Assembly (NCBI RefSeq): GCF_000191065.1
Contig: NZ_GL872282.1
Span: 914,273-976,047, forward strand
Reading direction: 5' to 3'
Length of the DNA: 61,775 bases
Origin: Prevotella multiformis DSM 16608
Lineage (GTDB): Bacteria > Bacteroidota > Bacteroidia > Bacteroidales > Bacteroidaceae
Shown here: positions 43,505 to 54,185 of the stretch, piece by piece
How the letters are laid out: every line of letters begins with the position of its first letter
Numbering within the stretch: position 1 is the stretch's first letter
Program-made: the position numbers and the translations under genes
The notes under the pieces: model-generated
What the model was told of the DNA's origin: nothing
Database searches by the model: none
What the model saw: only the letters and a program-made list of their open reading frames with translations

Positions 43505-46500
43505 ATGAAAAATAAAGGCTTATCATATTTCCTAAGATTACAGGTTGATTTCCTGTGGCTCTTGTGCATGGTGCTGTGTTCGCAGCTCCATGCTCAGGAA
43601 CATTTGACCCGCAATATGCTGATGTTGTCGAATCTCAATACGGACAATGGGCTCTCCAGTGCCCGTGTGTATTCGATAGTTGAGGCTGAGGATGGTGCTA
43701 TGTGGATCAGTACCAAGCGAGGCGTTGACAGGTACAATGGTCAACAGGTACGGAACTATACCTTGGCTACGGATATGCAGTTTAGTGATGCCAGTGGCAG
43801 AAACATCAAGTTGACTAAGGATAGCCAACAGCATATCTATGCCTATGATAATAAAGGAAAGATCTATATATATAATAAGGTGAAAGACACATTCCAACTC
43901 CAGGTCAATCTGATGAATGTGCTTGGAGGAAGTGTGGTGCTCAATGACTTGCTGGTCGATGACAAGGGATGCTTTTGGATGGCATTGGATAGGGGAGTGT
44001 ATAGGATGGCTCCTCTATCTATTGCTGGTAGCAAAGACAAAACAGCGTATAGTTCGCCGAACAAAGGAAAATACATTCTGAAGAACACATATGTCAATCA
44101 TATCCGATTCTTCGGCAAACAATTATTGATAGGTTCTCCTTCGGGAGTCTTCGCCTATTCACAAAATGCAGCCCAGCCTCGATTGCTCTTGCGAGGGTAT
44201 TCCGTGCTTTCGTCTTATCACGACGTGAAGACTCATCAGATATGGTTGGGAACTTTCCATCGTGGCATTCTCTTGCTCGATGACAGAACATGGAAGCCAT
44301 TGTCTTCTCTCGCGCAATTCTCATCCTTATCAGATATTCCGCTCATCCCTGTTCGTTCCATTATCCCCTATGATGCAGCCACCATCTTGATGGCAGTGGA
44401 TGGAGCAGGTGTCTATGCCTACGACAAGAAGACTTGTAAGACGAATCTACTTTTGAATACGGATGGCAGACCGGAAAATGTATTGCATGGCAATGGCGTC
44501 TATGCCCTTTGCAAGGACCATCTTGGCGACCTTTGGATGGGTTCCTATTCGGGAGGTGTGGATATGGCTATTCCAATGGAGCATACCTTGGAGTTTGTGC
44601 GCCATGAGTATCTCAACAGCCAGTCGCTTATCAATAATGGTGTGAACGATGTCATGCAGAGCGTGGATGCACAGGGCCGCAATAGCAAGATATGGTATGC
44701 TACCGACAAGGGGGTGAGCATCTATGACGAGCAAACCCATCTGTGGCATCATTCCCTATATAATAAGGTGGCGCTTACCCTTTGTCAGACTGCCGATGGC
44801 AAGGTCTTGGTGGGAACCTATGGTGATGGCATCTTTCAGGTTCATGCCGATGGAAGCAGTAGTCGGGCTTACTCCGTGTCGAATGGCAAGTTAAAGACCG
44901 ACTATGTGTATAGCATTTTCAAGGATAGCGAAGGAAGCTTGTGGATAGGTTGTTTGGATGGAGACTTGGTACATATCCCATCATCATTAGAAAAGAATGG
45001 AAATGTGGATAACTCCTTTAACTACTTGCCAATCAATGAAGTTCAGAGTATCGTGGAGTCTCCTGATAAGAAGATTATTGCGGTGGGAACGACCCATGGA
45101 TGTTATCGTATCGACAAGCGAAGCCTTCGTGTCAGTCGATTCTTCTATCCGTCGGAATTTCCGTCAGTCGATTATAATTTCTTTGTCAATGCGATGGATT
45201 TTCAGGATGCACGGCATATCTGGATAGCCACCGATGGAGGAGGCTTGTACCTCTACGATTGGCAGAAGCATCAGGTTAAGAACTATACCATCTCGCAGTC
45301 TTTGCCTTCCAACACCGTCTATGCCTTGGTCAAGACTCCCATTGGCAAGGTGTGGATGAGTACCGACAAGGGACTGGCTTTCATCGATCATGGAAAGGTG
45401 ACCAATCTCAACTTCTTCAAGGGATTGGAGCGGGAGTACAAGCGTATGGCTGTGGTCCGAACCCAAGACGGGCGAATGATATTCGGAAGCAGTGAAGGAG
45501 CTGTGGTCTTGGCATCCAAGTTTGCCAGAGGATTGAACTACAAGGCTCCTCTTCATATCACGGGTGTTGAGGTGGAAGGAAAGACTTTCGATGAGGCTGC
45601 CCAACTGGAAGATTGGAATGCAGAACTCTTCAAGATGTTGCAGACTGGCAAGATGAGCTTTTCACACAGCGAGAATACTCTCATCGTGCATTTCGAGAGC
45701 ATCAATTACCAGTATCAGCACGACATCCAATACCAGTATTATTTGGAGGGGTATGACCATCAGTGGAGTGTGCCTTCTGCCTACCAGCAGGCTCGTTTCG
45801 CCACCTTGCCTCCTGGCAGTTACACCTTGCATGTCAAGGCAATGGGTAGGAGCAACGGACGCATTTTGGGAGAATCCACCTTGCGCATTCATATCGCCCA
45901 ACCATGGTGGAACTCTTGGTGGGCATGGATTGTCTATCTCAGCATCTTTGGTGCTATCGTCTATTTCGGCTGGGATTACTACAGGGAGCGTTTGCATCGC
46001 AAGTACTACGATGACAAGATCAACTTCTTTGTGAATACCGCTCATAACATCCGTACCCCTTTGAGTCTTGTGCTGGCACCTCTTGCCGACTTGGCGAAGG
46101 ATACTACACTGGGCGATAAGAGCCGAAAGTTCTTGGAGATGGCACTGCATAATGGCGACAAGCTTCTGAGGATGGTGACCGAGTTGCTTGATTTCCAGAA
46201 AATAGCCGTAGCGAAGACACAAGTCCACTTGAAGAATGTGGAGCTGTCTGTCCTCTTGCGTCAGCAGGTGGATAAGTTCCAGATGTCTGCCCAGGAGAAA
46301 CATATCAGTCTTCGGTTGACAACCTGTGGACAGCATACCTTCTCTACCGATCTTTCTATGATGGATTTGATATTCGAGAATCTGCTCTCCAATGCCGTAA
46401 AATATACGCCGGTGGGTGGAACCATCACCGTCTCTGTTTCGATCGATGAGGTTGGCAAGCAGGTCTGCATCCAGGTAAGCGATACCGGCATCGGTATCCC

Positions 46501-47632
46501 GAAATCCGAGGCAAGGCATATCTTCCAGAGTTTTTTCCGTGCCTCCAATGCAGTCAACTCTCAGGAGATGGGTAGTGGCTTGGGCTTGATGCTCACTCGC
46601 CAGCTTGTGCAGAAACTGGGAGGAAAGTTAACGTTCGAGAGCGAGGAAGGCAAGGGAACTGCTTTCTTGGTTGTGTTGCCTGATAACGGAAATGTTGATG
46701 TTCCCGTTTCTTCCAAGCCAGCAAGTCTGCCAGAAACTTCAGATACCTCCGTGTCTGCCGATGAAAAAATAAAATCAGAGGAATCCCTTAAGGACACGCT
46801 CCTTTTTGTAGATGACAACGAAGACCTCCATCAATACATCCGTATGGCTTTCGCTGACCAATATCATGTGGTGGATGTGGAGAGTGGTGAGGCAGCCTTG
46901 AACTATCTGGCAGAGAATGGCGAGTGCGACATCGTGGTATCCGATGTGATGATGCCGGGTATGCAGGGCGACGAACTCTGCCGTCGCATCAAGGAAAACA
47001 AGGAGACCAGTTGGCTGCCTGTCATTCTCCTGACGGCGAAGGCTGGTCGCGACTTCGTGATAGAAGGCCTAGGCCTTGGAGCAGACGATTACATTGCCAA
47101 GCCATTCGACTCTGCCATTCTTGCCAGCAAGATAGCGAGCATGTTGAAGAACCGTTGTCGTCTGAGTCAATACTATATGGAGCGAAGTCTCGCCATCGTC
47201 AGAGGAGAGGACTCTGGGCAATCGTCTCAAAAGAGCCTGTTGCCAAGCGAACCTTCCGTGCCATCCGCTTCCGATGAAAAGAATAAATCTTCCGATGAAA
47301 AAGAACCGGAATTGGATCCGATGGACCAAGCTTTCGTTGAGAAAGCAACCCGTCTCGTCCTCGATAGCCTGAGCGACACCGACTTCACCATCGACCGCCT
47401 TTGCCGGGAGATGGCGATGAGCCGCACCCTCTTCTATGGCAAGTTGAAGACTCTGACTGGGCAAGGACCGCAAGACTTCATACGACTCATCCGTTTGGAG
47501 CAGGCAGCCCAGTATCTGAAGCAAGGCGATAGCGTCTTGGATGTCTCTGTGAAGACAGGATTTGTAAACGTAAAGTACTTCAGTACAGTCTTCAAGAAGC
47601 ATTTCGGGGTGTCACCGAGTAAGTATGAATAA
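43505..47632 (+). CDS. Hybrid two-component system (HTCS) sensor-regulator of the PUL
   Basis: The protein has 1375 residues. It has a signal/anchor peptide, then a periplasmic two-propeller sensor built of repeats (SVVEAEDGAMWISTKRGVD, CKDHLGDLWMGSYSGGVD, KDSEGSLWIGCLDGDLV) to about 690, and a Y_Y_Y domain (about 705-795). A membrane helix lies at about 801-827 (WAWIVYLSIFGAIVYFGW). The histidine kinase follows with His at about 846 (VNTAHNIRTPLSLVL) and an ATPase domain. The receiver has Asp at about 1147 (IVVSDVMMPGMQGDEL). The C-terminal AraC-type HTH (about 1270-1375) ends FVNVKYFSTVFKKHFGVSPS. These regulators bind an oligosaccharide in the periplasm and activate the adjacent locus. Confidence 0.95.
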   Translation: MKNKGLSYFLRLQVDFLWLLCMVLCSQLHAQEHLTRNMLMLSNLNTDNGLSSARVYSIVEAEDGAMWISTKRGVDRYNGQQVRNYTLATDMQFSDASGRNIKLTKDSQQHIYAYDNKGKIYIYNKVKDTFQLQVNLMNVLGGSVVLNDLLVDDKGCFWMALDRGVYRMAPLSIAGSKDKTAYSSPNKGKYILKNTYVNHIRFFGKQLLIGSPSGVFAYSQNAAQPRLLLRGYSVLSSYHDVKTHQIWLGTFHRGILLLDDRTWKPLSSLAQFSSLSDIPLIPVRSIIPYDAATILMAVDGAGVYAYDKKTCKTNLLLNTDGRPENVLHGNGVYALCKDHLGDLWMGSYSGGVDMAIPMEHTLEFVRHEYLNSQSLINNGVNDVMQSVDAQGRNSKIWYATDKGVSIYDEQTHLWHHSLYNKVALTLCQTADGKVLVGTYGDGIFQVHADGSSSRAYSVSNGKLKTDYVYSIFKDSEGSLWIGCLDGDLVHIPSSLEKNGNVDNSFNYLPINEVQSIVESPDKKIIAVGTTHGCYRIDKRSLRVSRFFYPSEFPSVDYNFFVNAMDFQDARHIWIATDGGGLYLYDWQKHQVKNYTISQSLPSNTVYALVKTPIGKVWMSTDKGLAFIDHGKVTNLNFFKGLEREYKRMAVVRTQDGRMIFGSSEGAVVLASKFARGLNYKAPLHITGVEVEGKTFDEAAQLEDWNAELFKMLQTGKMSFSHSENTLIVHFESINYQYQHDIQYQYYLEGYDHQWSVPSAYQQARFATLPPGSYTLHVKAMGRSNGRILGESTLRIHIAQPWWNSWWAWIVYLSIFGAIVYFGWDYYRERLHRKYYDDKINFFVNTAHNIRTPLSLVLAPLADLAKDTTLGDKSRKFLEMALHNGDKLLRMVTELLDFQKIAVAKTQVHLKNVELSVLLRQQVDKFQMSAQEKHISLRLTTCGQHTFSTDLSMMDLIFENLLSNAVKYTPVGGTITVSVSIDEVGKQVCIQVSDTGIGIPKSEARHIFQSFFRASNAVNSQEMGSGLGLMLTRQLVQKLGGKLTFESEEGKGTAFLVVLPDNGNVDVPVSSKPASLPETSDTSVSADEKIKSEESLKDTLLFVDDNEDLHQYIRMAFADQYHVVDVESGEAALNYLAENGECDIVVSDVMMPGMQGDELCRRIKENKETSWLPVILLTAKAGRDFVIEGLGLGADDYIAKPFDSAILASKIASMLKNRCRLSQYYMERSLAIVRGEDSGQSSQKSLLPSEPSVPSASDEKNKSSDEKEPELDPMDQAFVEKATRLVLDSLSDTDFTIDRLCREMAMSRTLFYGKLKTLTGQGPQDFIRLIRLEQAAQYLKQGDSVLDVSVKTGFVNVKYFSTVFKKHFGVSPSKYE

Positions 47633-47707
47633 AATGAGCAGTGTAAATTGCTGGTAAAGAAAGTAAAGTTACTACTATCTGATATTCAGTTAGTTATATA
47701 CAAATGT

Positions 47708-47750
47708 AAGGTTTCAGACCTGGCGATAAGTCAGATTTGAAACCTTTTTT
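47708..47750 (+). terminator. Terminator of the HTCS gene
   Basis: AAGGTTTCA (47708-47716) pairs with TGAAACCTT (47738-47746), followed by a T-run, 76 bp after the stop codon. Confidence 0.7.
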
Positions 47751-47785
47751 GTTTGCATTCTAACCTAGTTTTTTCCTCTTTTCTA

Positions 47786-47793
47786 TACTTTTG
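47786..47793 (+). promoter_or_regulatory. -7 box of the PUL operon
   Basis: TACTTTTG lies 67 bp before the GH5 start. No clear -33 TTG is spaced correctly, as expected where an AraC-type activator is required. Confidence 0.5.
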
Positions 47794-47859
47794 CAGCCAA
47801 GTCTAAACAATAACTCGCAATGAATAAACAATTAAGCATAAACAACAATAAACTTAATA

Positions 47860-49074
47860 ATGAAAAGGAACCTTTTGAAAATCTGCTTGCTATTTGTAAG
47901 TATGTTTACTGCATTTTCTTGCAGTGCTAGTCCTTCGGTGGTGGATACGCCTGATACAAGCGAATCGATTCCTACCGCCAAGCAATGGAACAAGGATGTA
48001 GTAGGTTGGAATCTCGGCAATGAATTCGAGTGCTCAGCTCCTGGACAGGATGGCGAGTCGATGCAGATTGGCAACCCTGATGGTTCCATTCATGCAGAGA
48101 CAGCTTGGGGCAATCCCGTTGTCACCAAAAAAATGATACAAGCCGTGAAGAAGGCAGGTTTCAATGCCATCCGTATTCCAATCCGTTGGCAGTGCCACAT
48201 TACCAATGCTCAGGCGATGAGCATCGACAAGGCTTGGATTGCTCGTATCAAGGAGGTAGTGGGTTGGTGTCTGGATAATGACCTCAAGGTTATCATCAAT
48301 GCGCATCATGAAAAATGGCTCGAAGGTCGTCCTACCTATCAATATAAGGATGAAAACTGCCAAAAGCTTGCGCTCCTCTGGATGAATATCTCCTCTGAGT
48401 TTGCCAATTATGACAGCCGCTTGGCTTTCGCCGGTACCAATGAGGTTCACGTCAGGGACAACTGGAGCAAGCCTACTGCCGAGAACCTCGAAGTGCAGAA
48501 TGCTTACAATCAGATATTCGTGGATATGGTTCGTGCCACAGGCGGCAACAATGCCAAGCGCCACCTCATCTTACAGACTTACGTTTGCAACCCTTGGTTT
48601 GGCATCGAGAATGGAGGATTCATCATTCCGAAGGATGCCGAAGGCAATGGCAACAACTATATGAGTGTGGAATTCCACTACTATCAGCCATGGAGTTATG
48701 CCGGCGATTGCGCTTACGATTACTGGGGTGATGCTTACAAGGATGTTGGCAAGATACCTGCTGAAAACGAGAAGACGATGACGGATTTCTTCGATAAGGC
48801 GATGAATACCTGGAGCAACAAAGGACTGGGTGTCGTAATAGGAGAATGGGGAGTAACCGACCACTATAAGTCAAACTCAGTGAAAGTGCATGAAAACATG
48901 ACCTACTACTGTAAGTTCTTGACTACGGAGGCTCGCAAACGAGGCTTCTCTACTTTCGTTTGGGACAACAACCACTTTGGCAACGGCTCTGAGAAGTATG
49001 GCGTCTTCGACCGTTTCAAGAGTATGAAGGTGAATGCTCCTTGGATTCTCGAAGGAATCTTTGGGAAAGAATAA
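47860..49074 (+). CDS. GH5 endo-glycanase lipoprotein (probable endo-beta-glucanase)
   Basis: The protein has 404 residues. The signal peptide ends in a lipobox (TAFSC, Cys21), so it is likely exported to the surface. The GH5 barrel motifs are VVGWNLGNEFEC, FNAIRIPIRWQCHI, IINAHHEKW, the acid/base Glu195 in AGTNEVH, FHYYQPW, and the nucleophile Glu329 in VVIGEWGVTDH. Family members cut beta-1,4 linked glucans, xyloglucan or mannans; the subfamily cannot be settled by eye. It opens the operon with SusC, SusD, the binding lipoprotein and GH3, which points to a beta-glucan or related hemicellulose. Confidence 0.88.
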   Translation: MKRNLLKICLLFVSMFTAFSCSASPSVVDTPDTSESIPTAKQWNKDVVGWNLGNEFECSAPGQDGESMQIGNPDGSIHAETAWGNPVVTKKMIQAVKKAGFNAIRIPIRWQCHITNAQAMSIDKAWIARIKEVVGWCLDNDLKVIINAHHEKWLEGRPTYQYKDENCQKLALLWMNISSEFANYDSRLAFAGTNEVHVRDNWSKPTAENLEVQNAYNQIFVDMVRATGGNNAKRHLILQTYVCNPWFGIENGGFIIPKDAEGNGNNYMSVEFHYYQPWSYAGDCAYDYWGDAYKDVGKIPAENEKTMTDFFDKAMNTWSNKGLGVVIGEWGVTDHYKSNSVKVHENMTYYCKFLTTEARKRGFSTFVWDNNHFGNGSEKYGVFDRFKSMKVNAPWILEGIFGKE

Positions 49075-49101
49075 TGTTAAACTAAAAACAAAATATCTAT
49101 T

Positions 49102-52100
49102 ATGAGAAAGAAAACCATGTTTCTCGGCATGCTCGGTGCAGGTTTGATGTGGATGCCTACTTCTGCCATCCTCGCTGCTCAGATGAACAATGCTGCTATG
49201 AGCGTTCAGCAGAACCAAGGCATCAAGGGTACAGTGGTGGATGCCACTGGCGAAACCTTGATTGGTGCAAGCGTGAAGGTGGCTGGTACAACAAACGGTG
49301 TCGTTACCGATCTGGATGGTAACTTTACGCTGAATTGCAAGCCTGGAGCTACACTCGAAGTGAGCTACGTCGGTTACAAGACGATGACCGTGAAAGCTGT
49401 TAATGGTATGAAAATCAAGATGCAAGAGGATAGTAAAGCCTTGAATGAGGTTGTTGTCACCGCCCTCGGTATCAAACGAGACCGCAAGGCTCTCGGCTAT
49501 GGCTTGGAGGAAGTGAAGGGTGAGGAACTCACCAAGGCGAAGGAAACCAACGTCATCAACTCTCTTTCAGGTAAGGTGGCTGGTCTCGTCGTGCAGAATA
49601 CGGCTGGCGGTGCTTCTGGTTCTACCCGCGTGCTCCTTCGTGGTAATACAGAAATGGCAGGCAACAACCAGCCTCTCTACGTGGTGGATGGTGTGCCTTT
49701 GGATAATACAAACTTTGGCAGTGCTGGTGAAAGTGGCGGTTATGATCTGGGTGATGGAATCTCTGCCATCAACCCTGATGATATTGAGACGATGACCGTA
49801 TTGAAAGGTCCTGCTGCCTCTGCCCTCTATGGTAGCCGTGCTTCCCACGGTGTTATCTTGATTACGACCAAGAAGGCGGAGAAGGATAAGATTTCCGTGG
49901 AGTACAATGGTTCTTACACTGTCGATACCCAGTTGGCTAAGTGGGACGACATCCAGGAGATATATGGCGCTGGATACAATGGCGAGCTGCCTACATCCAG
50001 CACCTCTGGTACCAATGCCAGTTGGGGACCTAAGGCCGATGATTTCATGTTCAAGTATTTCGATGGCGAGGAGCGTCCATTCTTGATGCACCCTAACAAC
50101 GCCTCCGATTTCTTCCGCACAGGTTTCACCACCCAGAACTCTGCCATCCTCTCTGTTAATTCCAGTAAGACGGGTATGCGTTTTTCTGTTACCGATATGC
50201 GCAACAAGGACATCCTGCCTAACACCAATATGAGTCGTGACAACTTCAACCTCCGTGTTAATACCTCCGCAGGTCCTGTTGACTTCGACTTCACCGCCAA
50301 CTATACTCGTGAGAAGGTGAAGAATCGTCCTGCCCTTGGTGACTCCCAGAGCAACGTGGGTAAGAACCTCATGACCCTGGCGGGTACCTACGACCAGGCT
50401 TGGTTGAAGCACTATGAGGATGCCGACGGCAACTATTCCAACTGGAATGGTAACGACCAGTATAACAAGAACCCATACTGGGATCTCTATAAGAACAGCA
50501 ATACATCCGACAAGGACGTGTTCCGTTTTACGGGTAAGGCCATCTGGAACATCGACAACCACCTCAAGTTGCAGGGTACCATCGGTACCGACATCAACAG
50601 CATGAACTTCGAGGACTTCATCGCCAAGACAACTCCAGGTACTCCTGCCGGAAAGCTTACCGACCAAATCTTCAACAACCGCACATTCAACGCCGAGATA
50701 CTCGCCCTCTACAACAACTCATGGGGCGACTTCGATGTCAATGCTACCGCTGGTGGTAACATCTTCAAGGTGAACAACAAGACCACTACCAACGTCGGTC
50801 TCAACCAGCAGATGAATGGAATACAGAACATCATGAACTATCTGGAGCAGAAAACTCGTGAGAACATGTATAAGAAGCAGATTTCTTCCCTCTATGCCAG
50901 TGCGAGCCTCGGCTACAAACATACTTACTATCTGGAGGGAACCCTCCGTGGCGATAGGTCATCTACGCTCCCTACCAATAACAATACATACGTATATCCT
51001 TCGGTATCTGGTAGTTTGGTGTTCTCCGAGTTTATCAAGAACAAGAAGTTCATCAATTACGGTAAGATTCGCGCATCTTGGGCAAAGGTAGGTAGCGATA
51101 CCGATCCATACCTGTTGGCACTCAACTATACCACGGGCAAGTACAGCTACTCGGGTTATACCATCGGTATGATAGCCAACTCAACACAGCCAAACAAGGA
51201 TTTGAAGCCTACTATGACAGATTCTTACGAGGTAGGCTTGGAGATGAAGTTCTTCAACGGACGCTTGGGTTTGGATGCCACCTATTACAACCAGAACTCC
51301 AAGGACCAGATTTTGAGCTTGGCTTCAACCACCACCTCTGGCTATGCTTACCGCCTCATCAATGCCGGTGAGATTCAGAACCAGGGTATTGAGATTGCCC
51401 TCAATGCCCGTGCCTTGCAGATCAAGGACTTCGCTTGGGACTTGGGTGTCAACTTCTCGAAGAATACCAACAAGGTGAAGTCGCTCACCAATGGCGTGGA
51501 CTACTTCGAGTTGGCGAAGGCATACTGGTGCGGTGTTTCTGTTGGTGCCAAGGTAGGAGAGAACTATGGAGCCATCCGTGGACACGACTTCCTCTACAAC
51601 GACAAGGGTCAGGTGGTTGTCGATGCAGCTACTGGTCTTCCAAAGGTTGACCAGAAAATCAAGACCATCGGCAACTCTTCTTGGGACTGGACAGGTGGTT
51701 TCTACTCAACCTTCAGCTACAAGAACTTCCGCCTCTCTGCTGCATTCGATGTTAAGGTAGGTGCCGACATCTACTCTATGTCCATGCGTTCCGCATACCA
51801 GACAGGTAAGGCAAAGGGAACATTGGCAGGCCGTGAGGAGTGGTACACTTCTGAGGAGGCTCGCAAGGCTTCGGGTATGGACCTTGCCGCATGGCGTGAA
51901 ACAGGTAACTGCAAGGGATTTGTCGTAGAGGGTGTCATCGACAATGGCGATGGTACTTATCGTAAGAACGACATCGCCGTGAACCCTGAGGATTACTGGA
52001 AGCATGTGGCAAATGGCGTGCAGAGTGCCTTCGTTTACGACAACTCTTACGTGAAGTGTCGTGAGATTACTTTCGGCTATACCTTCCCAGAGAGCATCCT

Positions 52101-52278
52101 GGGCAAGTATGTCAAGGGCTTGACCGTATCCTTCGTGGCTCGTAACCCATTCATTATTTGGAAGAATATTCCTAACATCGACCCAGACTCCAGTTACAAT
52201 ACCTCTGGTCTCGGTCTGGAATATGGTTCCCTGCCATCTCGTAAGAGCTATGGTTTAAACGTGAACGTGAAGTTCTAA
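49102..52278 (+). CDS. SusC-family TonB-dependent glycan transporter
   Basis: The protein has 1058 residues. It has a signal peptide, a carboxypeptidase-like domain (about 40-110, GIKGTVVDATGETLIGASVK), a TonB box region (LNEVVVTAL), a plug (GKVAGLVVQNTAGGASGSTR, QPLYVVDGVPLDN, ETMTVLKGPAASALYGSRAS), and a barrel ending GLNVNVKF. It imports oligosaccharides across the outer membrane with SusD as lid. It starts 27 bp after the GH5 gene; the SusD gene follows 58 bp later. Confidence 0.96.
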   Translation: MRKKTMFLGMLGAGLMWMPTSAILAAQMNNAAMSVQQNQGIKGTVVDATGETLIGASVKVAGTTNGVVTDLDGNFTLNCKPGATLEVSYVGYKTMTVKAVNGMKIKMQEDSKALNEVVVTALGIKRDRKALGYGLEEVKGEELTKAKETNVINSLSGKVAGLVVQNTAGGASGSTRVLLRGNTEMAGNNQPLYVVDGVPLDNTNFGSAGESGGYDLGDGISAINPDDIETMTVLKGPAASALYGSRASHGVILITTKKAEKDKISVEYNGSYTVDTQLAKWDDIQEIYGAGYNGELPTSSTSGTNASWGPKADDFMFKYFDGEERPFLMHPNNASDFFRTGFTTQNSAILSVNSSKTGMRFSVTDMRNKDILPNTNMSRDNFNLRVNTSAGPVDFDFTANYTREKVKNRPALGDSQSNVGKNLMTLAGTYDQAWLKHYEDADGNYSNWNGNDQYNKNPYWDLYKNSNTSDKDVFRFTGKAIWNIDNHLKLQGTIGTDINSMNFEDFIAKTTPGTPAGKLTDQIFNNRTFNAEILALYNNSWGDFDVNATAGGNIFKVNNKTTTNVGLNQQMNGIQNIMNYLEQKTRENMYKKQISSLYASASLGYKHTYYLEGTLRGDRSSTLPTNNNTYVYPSVSGSLVFSEFIKNKKFINYGKIRASWAKVGSDTDPYLLALNYTTGKYSYSGYTIGMIANSTQPNKDLKPTMTDSYEVGLEMKFFNGRLGLDATYYNQNSKDQILSLASTTTSGYAYRLINAGEIQNQGIEIALNARALQIKDFAWDLGVNFSKNTNKVKSLTNGVDYFELAKAYWCGVSVGAKVGENYGAIRGHDFLYNDKGQVVVDAATGLPKVDQKIKTIGNSSWDWTGGFYSTFSYKNFRLSAAFDVKVGADIYSMSMRSAYQTGKAKGTLAGREEWYTSEEARKASGMDLAAWRETGNCKGFVVEGVIDNGDGTYRKNDIAVNPEDYWKHVANGVQSAFVYDNSYVKCREITFGYTFPESILGKYVKGLTVSFVARNPFIIWKNIPNIDPDSSYNTSGLGLEYGSLPSRKSYGLNVNVKF

Positions 52279-52336
52279 TCTCGAAAAAATAAATCAATTT
52301 CTTTAGAAGAGTTCTAAAATATAATAATGTAAGAAA

Positions 52337-54112
52337 ATGAACAATATAATCAAGAAATATATAGGTAAGAGCAGCCTGCTGATGGCTTTCGCCCTGATGA
52401 CAACCGGCACTGCGATGACTTCTTGCTCAGATGAAACCTTGAGCAACATCAATACCGACAAGACCAAGGTGGGCGAGCTCGACCCTAACGCACAGTTGAC
52501 TACTGCTTTGTTGCAGACTTACGGTGACTTCAGTTTGATGGATACCTACCGTAACTATATCTCAGGTTTTCCACAGTATTTCGCTGGTGGTTGGAACGTA
52601 ACCAACTATGCAGGTTCCAACTTCCGTGAGGACGACATCACTCGTCGTGTCTGGGACCGCTACTATGAGGTCAGCATCAAGAACCTTGTGGATGCCATCC
52701 ACAATTCAGCAGACAAGGCAAACTTGAATGCGGCACTTCGTATCCATCGTGTCTATCTCACGGCGGTCTTGGCAGATACCTACGGCGACGTGCCTTGTTT
52801 GGAGGCAGGTCTGGGTTACATCTCAGGCATCTCCACCCCTAAGTATGATACCGTAGAGGAACTCTACAGCTGGTTCTTTGAGGAGCTTGACGCTTGCGAG
52901 AAGCAACTTGGCACTGGTACCGACCGCATTTCTGGTGATGTCACCAGCATGGGTGGTGATGTAGCCAAGTGGAAGAAGTATGCCAATGCGCTCCGTATGC
53001 GCTATGCCATGCGCATTTCAGATGTTAATCCACAGAAGGCAAAGGAAGAGTTTGAGAAGGCTGTTGCTGCCGGTGTTATCGCCAGTGCAGCAGATGATGC
53101 TTACATCAGATATGCTGATACTCCTTATACTTATTATGATGGAGCCAACGACTACGATTTCCGCACCAATGCCTTAGGAGAGATTCTCTATGGTCAGGAT
53201 GCCACATCGCCTACCATGGTATGCTCTACCTTGTTCTATCAGTTGCAGAATACCAACGACCCTCGTCTCTATCGCATCTGCCGTCACTACTACAATATCA
53301 AACGTAGTCAGGTGAAGCCAGACAAAGAGCAGAACATCGACTTGACCGATGATTTCCTGGCTTACTTCCAGAGCAAGAATCTCGGTGAAGAGCCTTGCAA
53401 CCCTGGTGCTACCTGGTACACAGACTGGATGAATCCAGCTACGGTTGATGACCTTCCCACTTTGAAGAAGTATGCGGAGATAGACGAGAACACTTATGCC
53501 AACTCTGATTATATAGCCCGAGCAGGTCGTCCTTGCCTGAACATCGACTTCGAGATGCCTTCTTGTCCTGGCGACTTGATGAGCTATGCCGAGGTGGAGT
53601 TCCTCAAGGCTGAGGCTGCAACCAAGGGTTGGAATGTTGGGGGTGGTGATGCAGAGAGCCACTACGAGGCTGGTGTTCGTGCCAGCATGGAGTTGCTCAA
53701 CAACTACTATCTTACATCCAACAAGATTTCCAAGGAAGAGATAGATGCGTTCATTGCCAATAATCCGTTGGGTGACAATCCTAAGGAGACCATCAACACC
53801 CAGGCTTGGATTCTCCACATGATGAACCCTTCTGAGGGTTGGGCAAACATGCGCCGCTCTGACTATCCTGCTATCTTGAATCGTGATCTCTTGACCAAGA
53901 ATGGTTTTACTTACACAGATTCTAACTGGTCAATGCCTGTCCGTTTGCAGTATCCTGAGTTGGAAGGTCAGTACAACAGTGCCAACTACAAGGCTGCCAT
54001 CGACCGCATGGGTGGTGCAGACGACTGGCACAAGCGCCTCTGGTGGGACAAGGCTGATGTAAACCTTCAGCCAGACTTCAATCCTCCATTCGGAAAGGGA
54101 TACAGCGAGTAG
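52337..54112 (+). CDS. SusD-family glycan-binding lipoprotein
   Basis: The protein has 591 residues with lipobox MTSC (Cys30). It has SusD-like helical repeats (ALRIHRVYLTAVLADTYGDV; WKKYANALRMRYAMRISDVN) and the C-terminal SusD pattern (SYAEVEFLKAEAATKGW). It is close to the SusD-like_2 (RagB/SusD) group. It caps the SusC barrel and captures the glycan. The 73 bp after its stop consist of a short GTTTAAT/TTAAGTG repeat tract (54113-54160). Confidence 0.95.
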   Translation: MNNIIKKYIGKSSLLMAFALMTTGTAMTSCSDETLSNINTDKTKVGELDPNAQLTTALLQTYGDFSLMDTYRNYISGFPQYFAGGWNVTNYAGSNFREDDITRRVWDRYYEVSIKNLVDAIHNSADKANLNAALRIHRVYLTAVLADTYGDVPCLEAGLGYISGISTPKYDTVEELYSWFFEELDACEKQLGTGTDRISGDVTSMGGDVAKWKKYANALRMRYAMRISDVNPQKAKEEFEKAVAAGVIASAADDAYIRYADTPYTYYDGANDYDFRTNALGEILYGQDATSPTMVCSTLFYQLQNTNDPRLYRICRHYYNIKRSQVKPDKEQNIDLTDDFLAYFQSKNLGEEPCNPGATWYTDWMNPATVDDLPTLKKYAEIDENTYANSDYIARAGRPCLNIDFEMPSCPGDLMSYAEVEFLKAEAATKGWNVGGGDAESHYEAGVRASMELLNNYYLTSNKISKEEIDAFIANNPLGDNPKETINTQAWILHMMNPSEGWANMRRSDYPAILNRDLLTKNGFTYTDSNWSMPVRLQYPELEGQYNSANYKAAIDRMGGADDWHKRLWWDKADVNLQPDFNPPFGKGYSE

Positions 54113-54185
54113 TGTTTAATGTTTAATGTTAAATATTAAGTGTTAAGTGTTAAGTTTTATAGGACAATAGATAGAATAATTAATT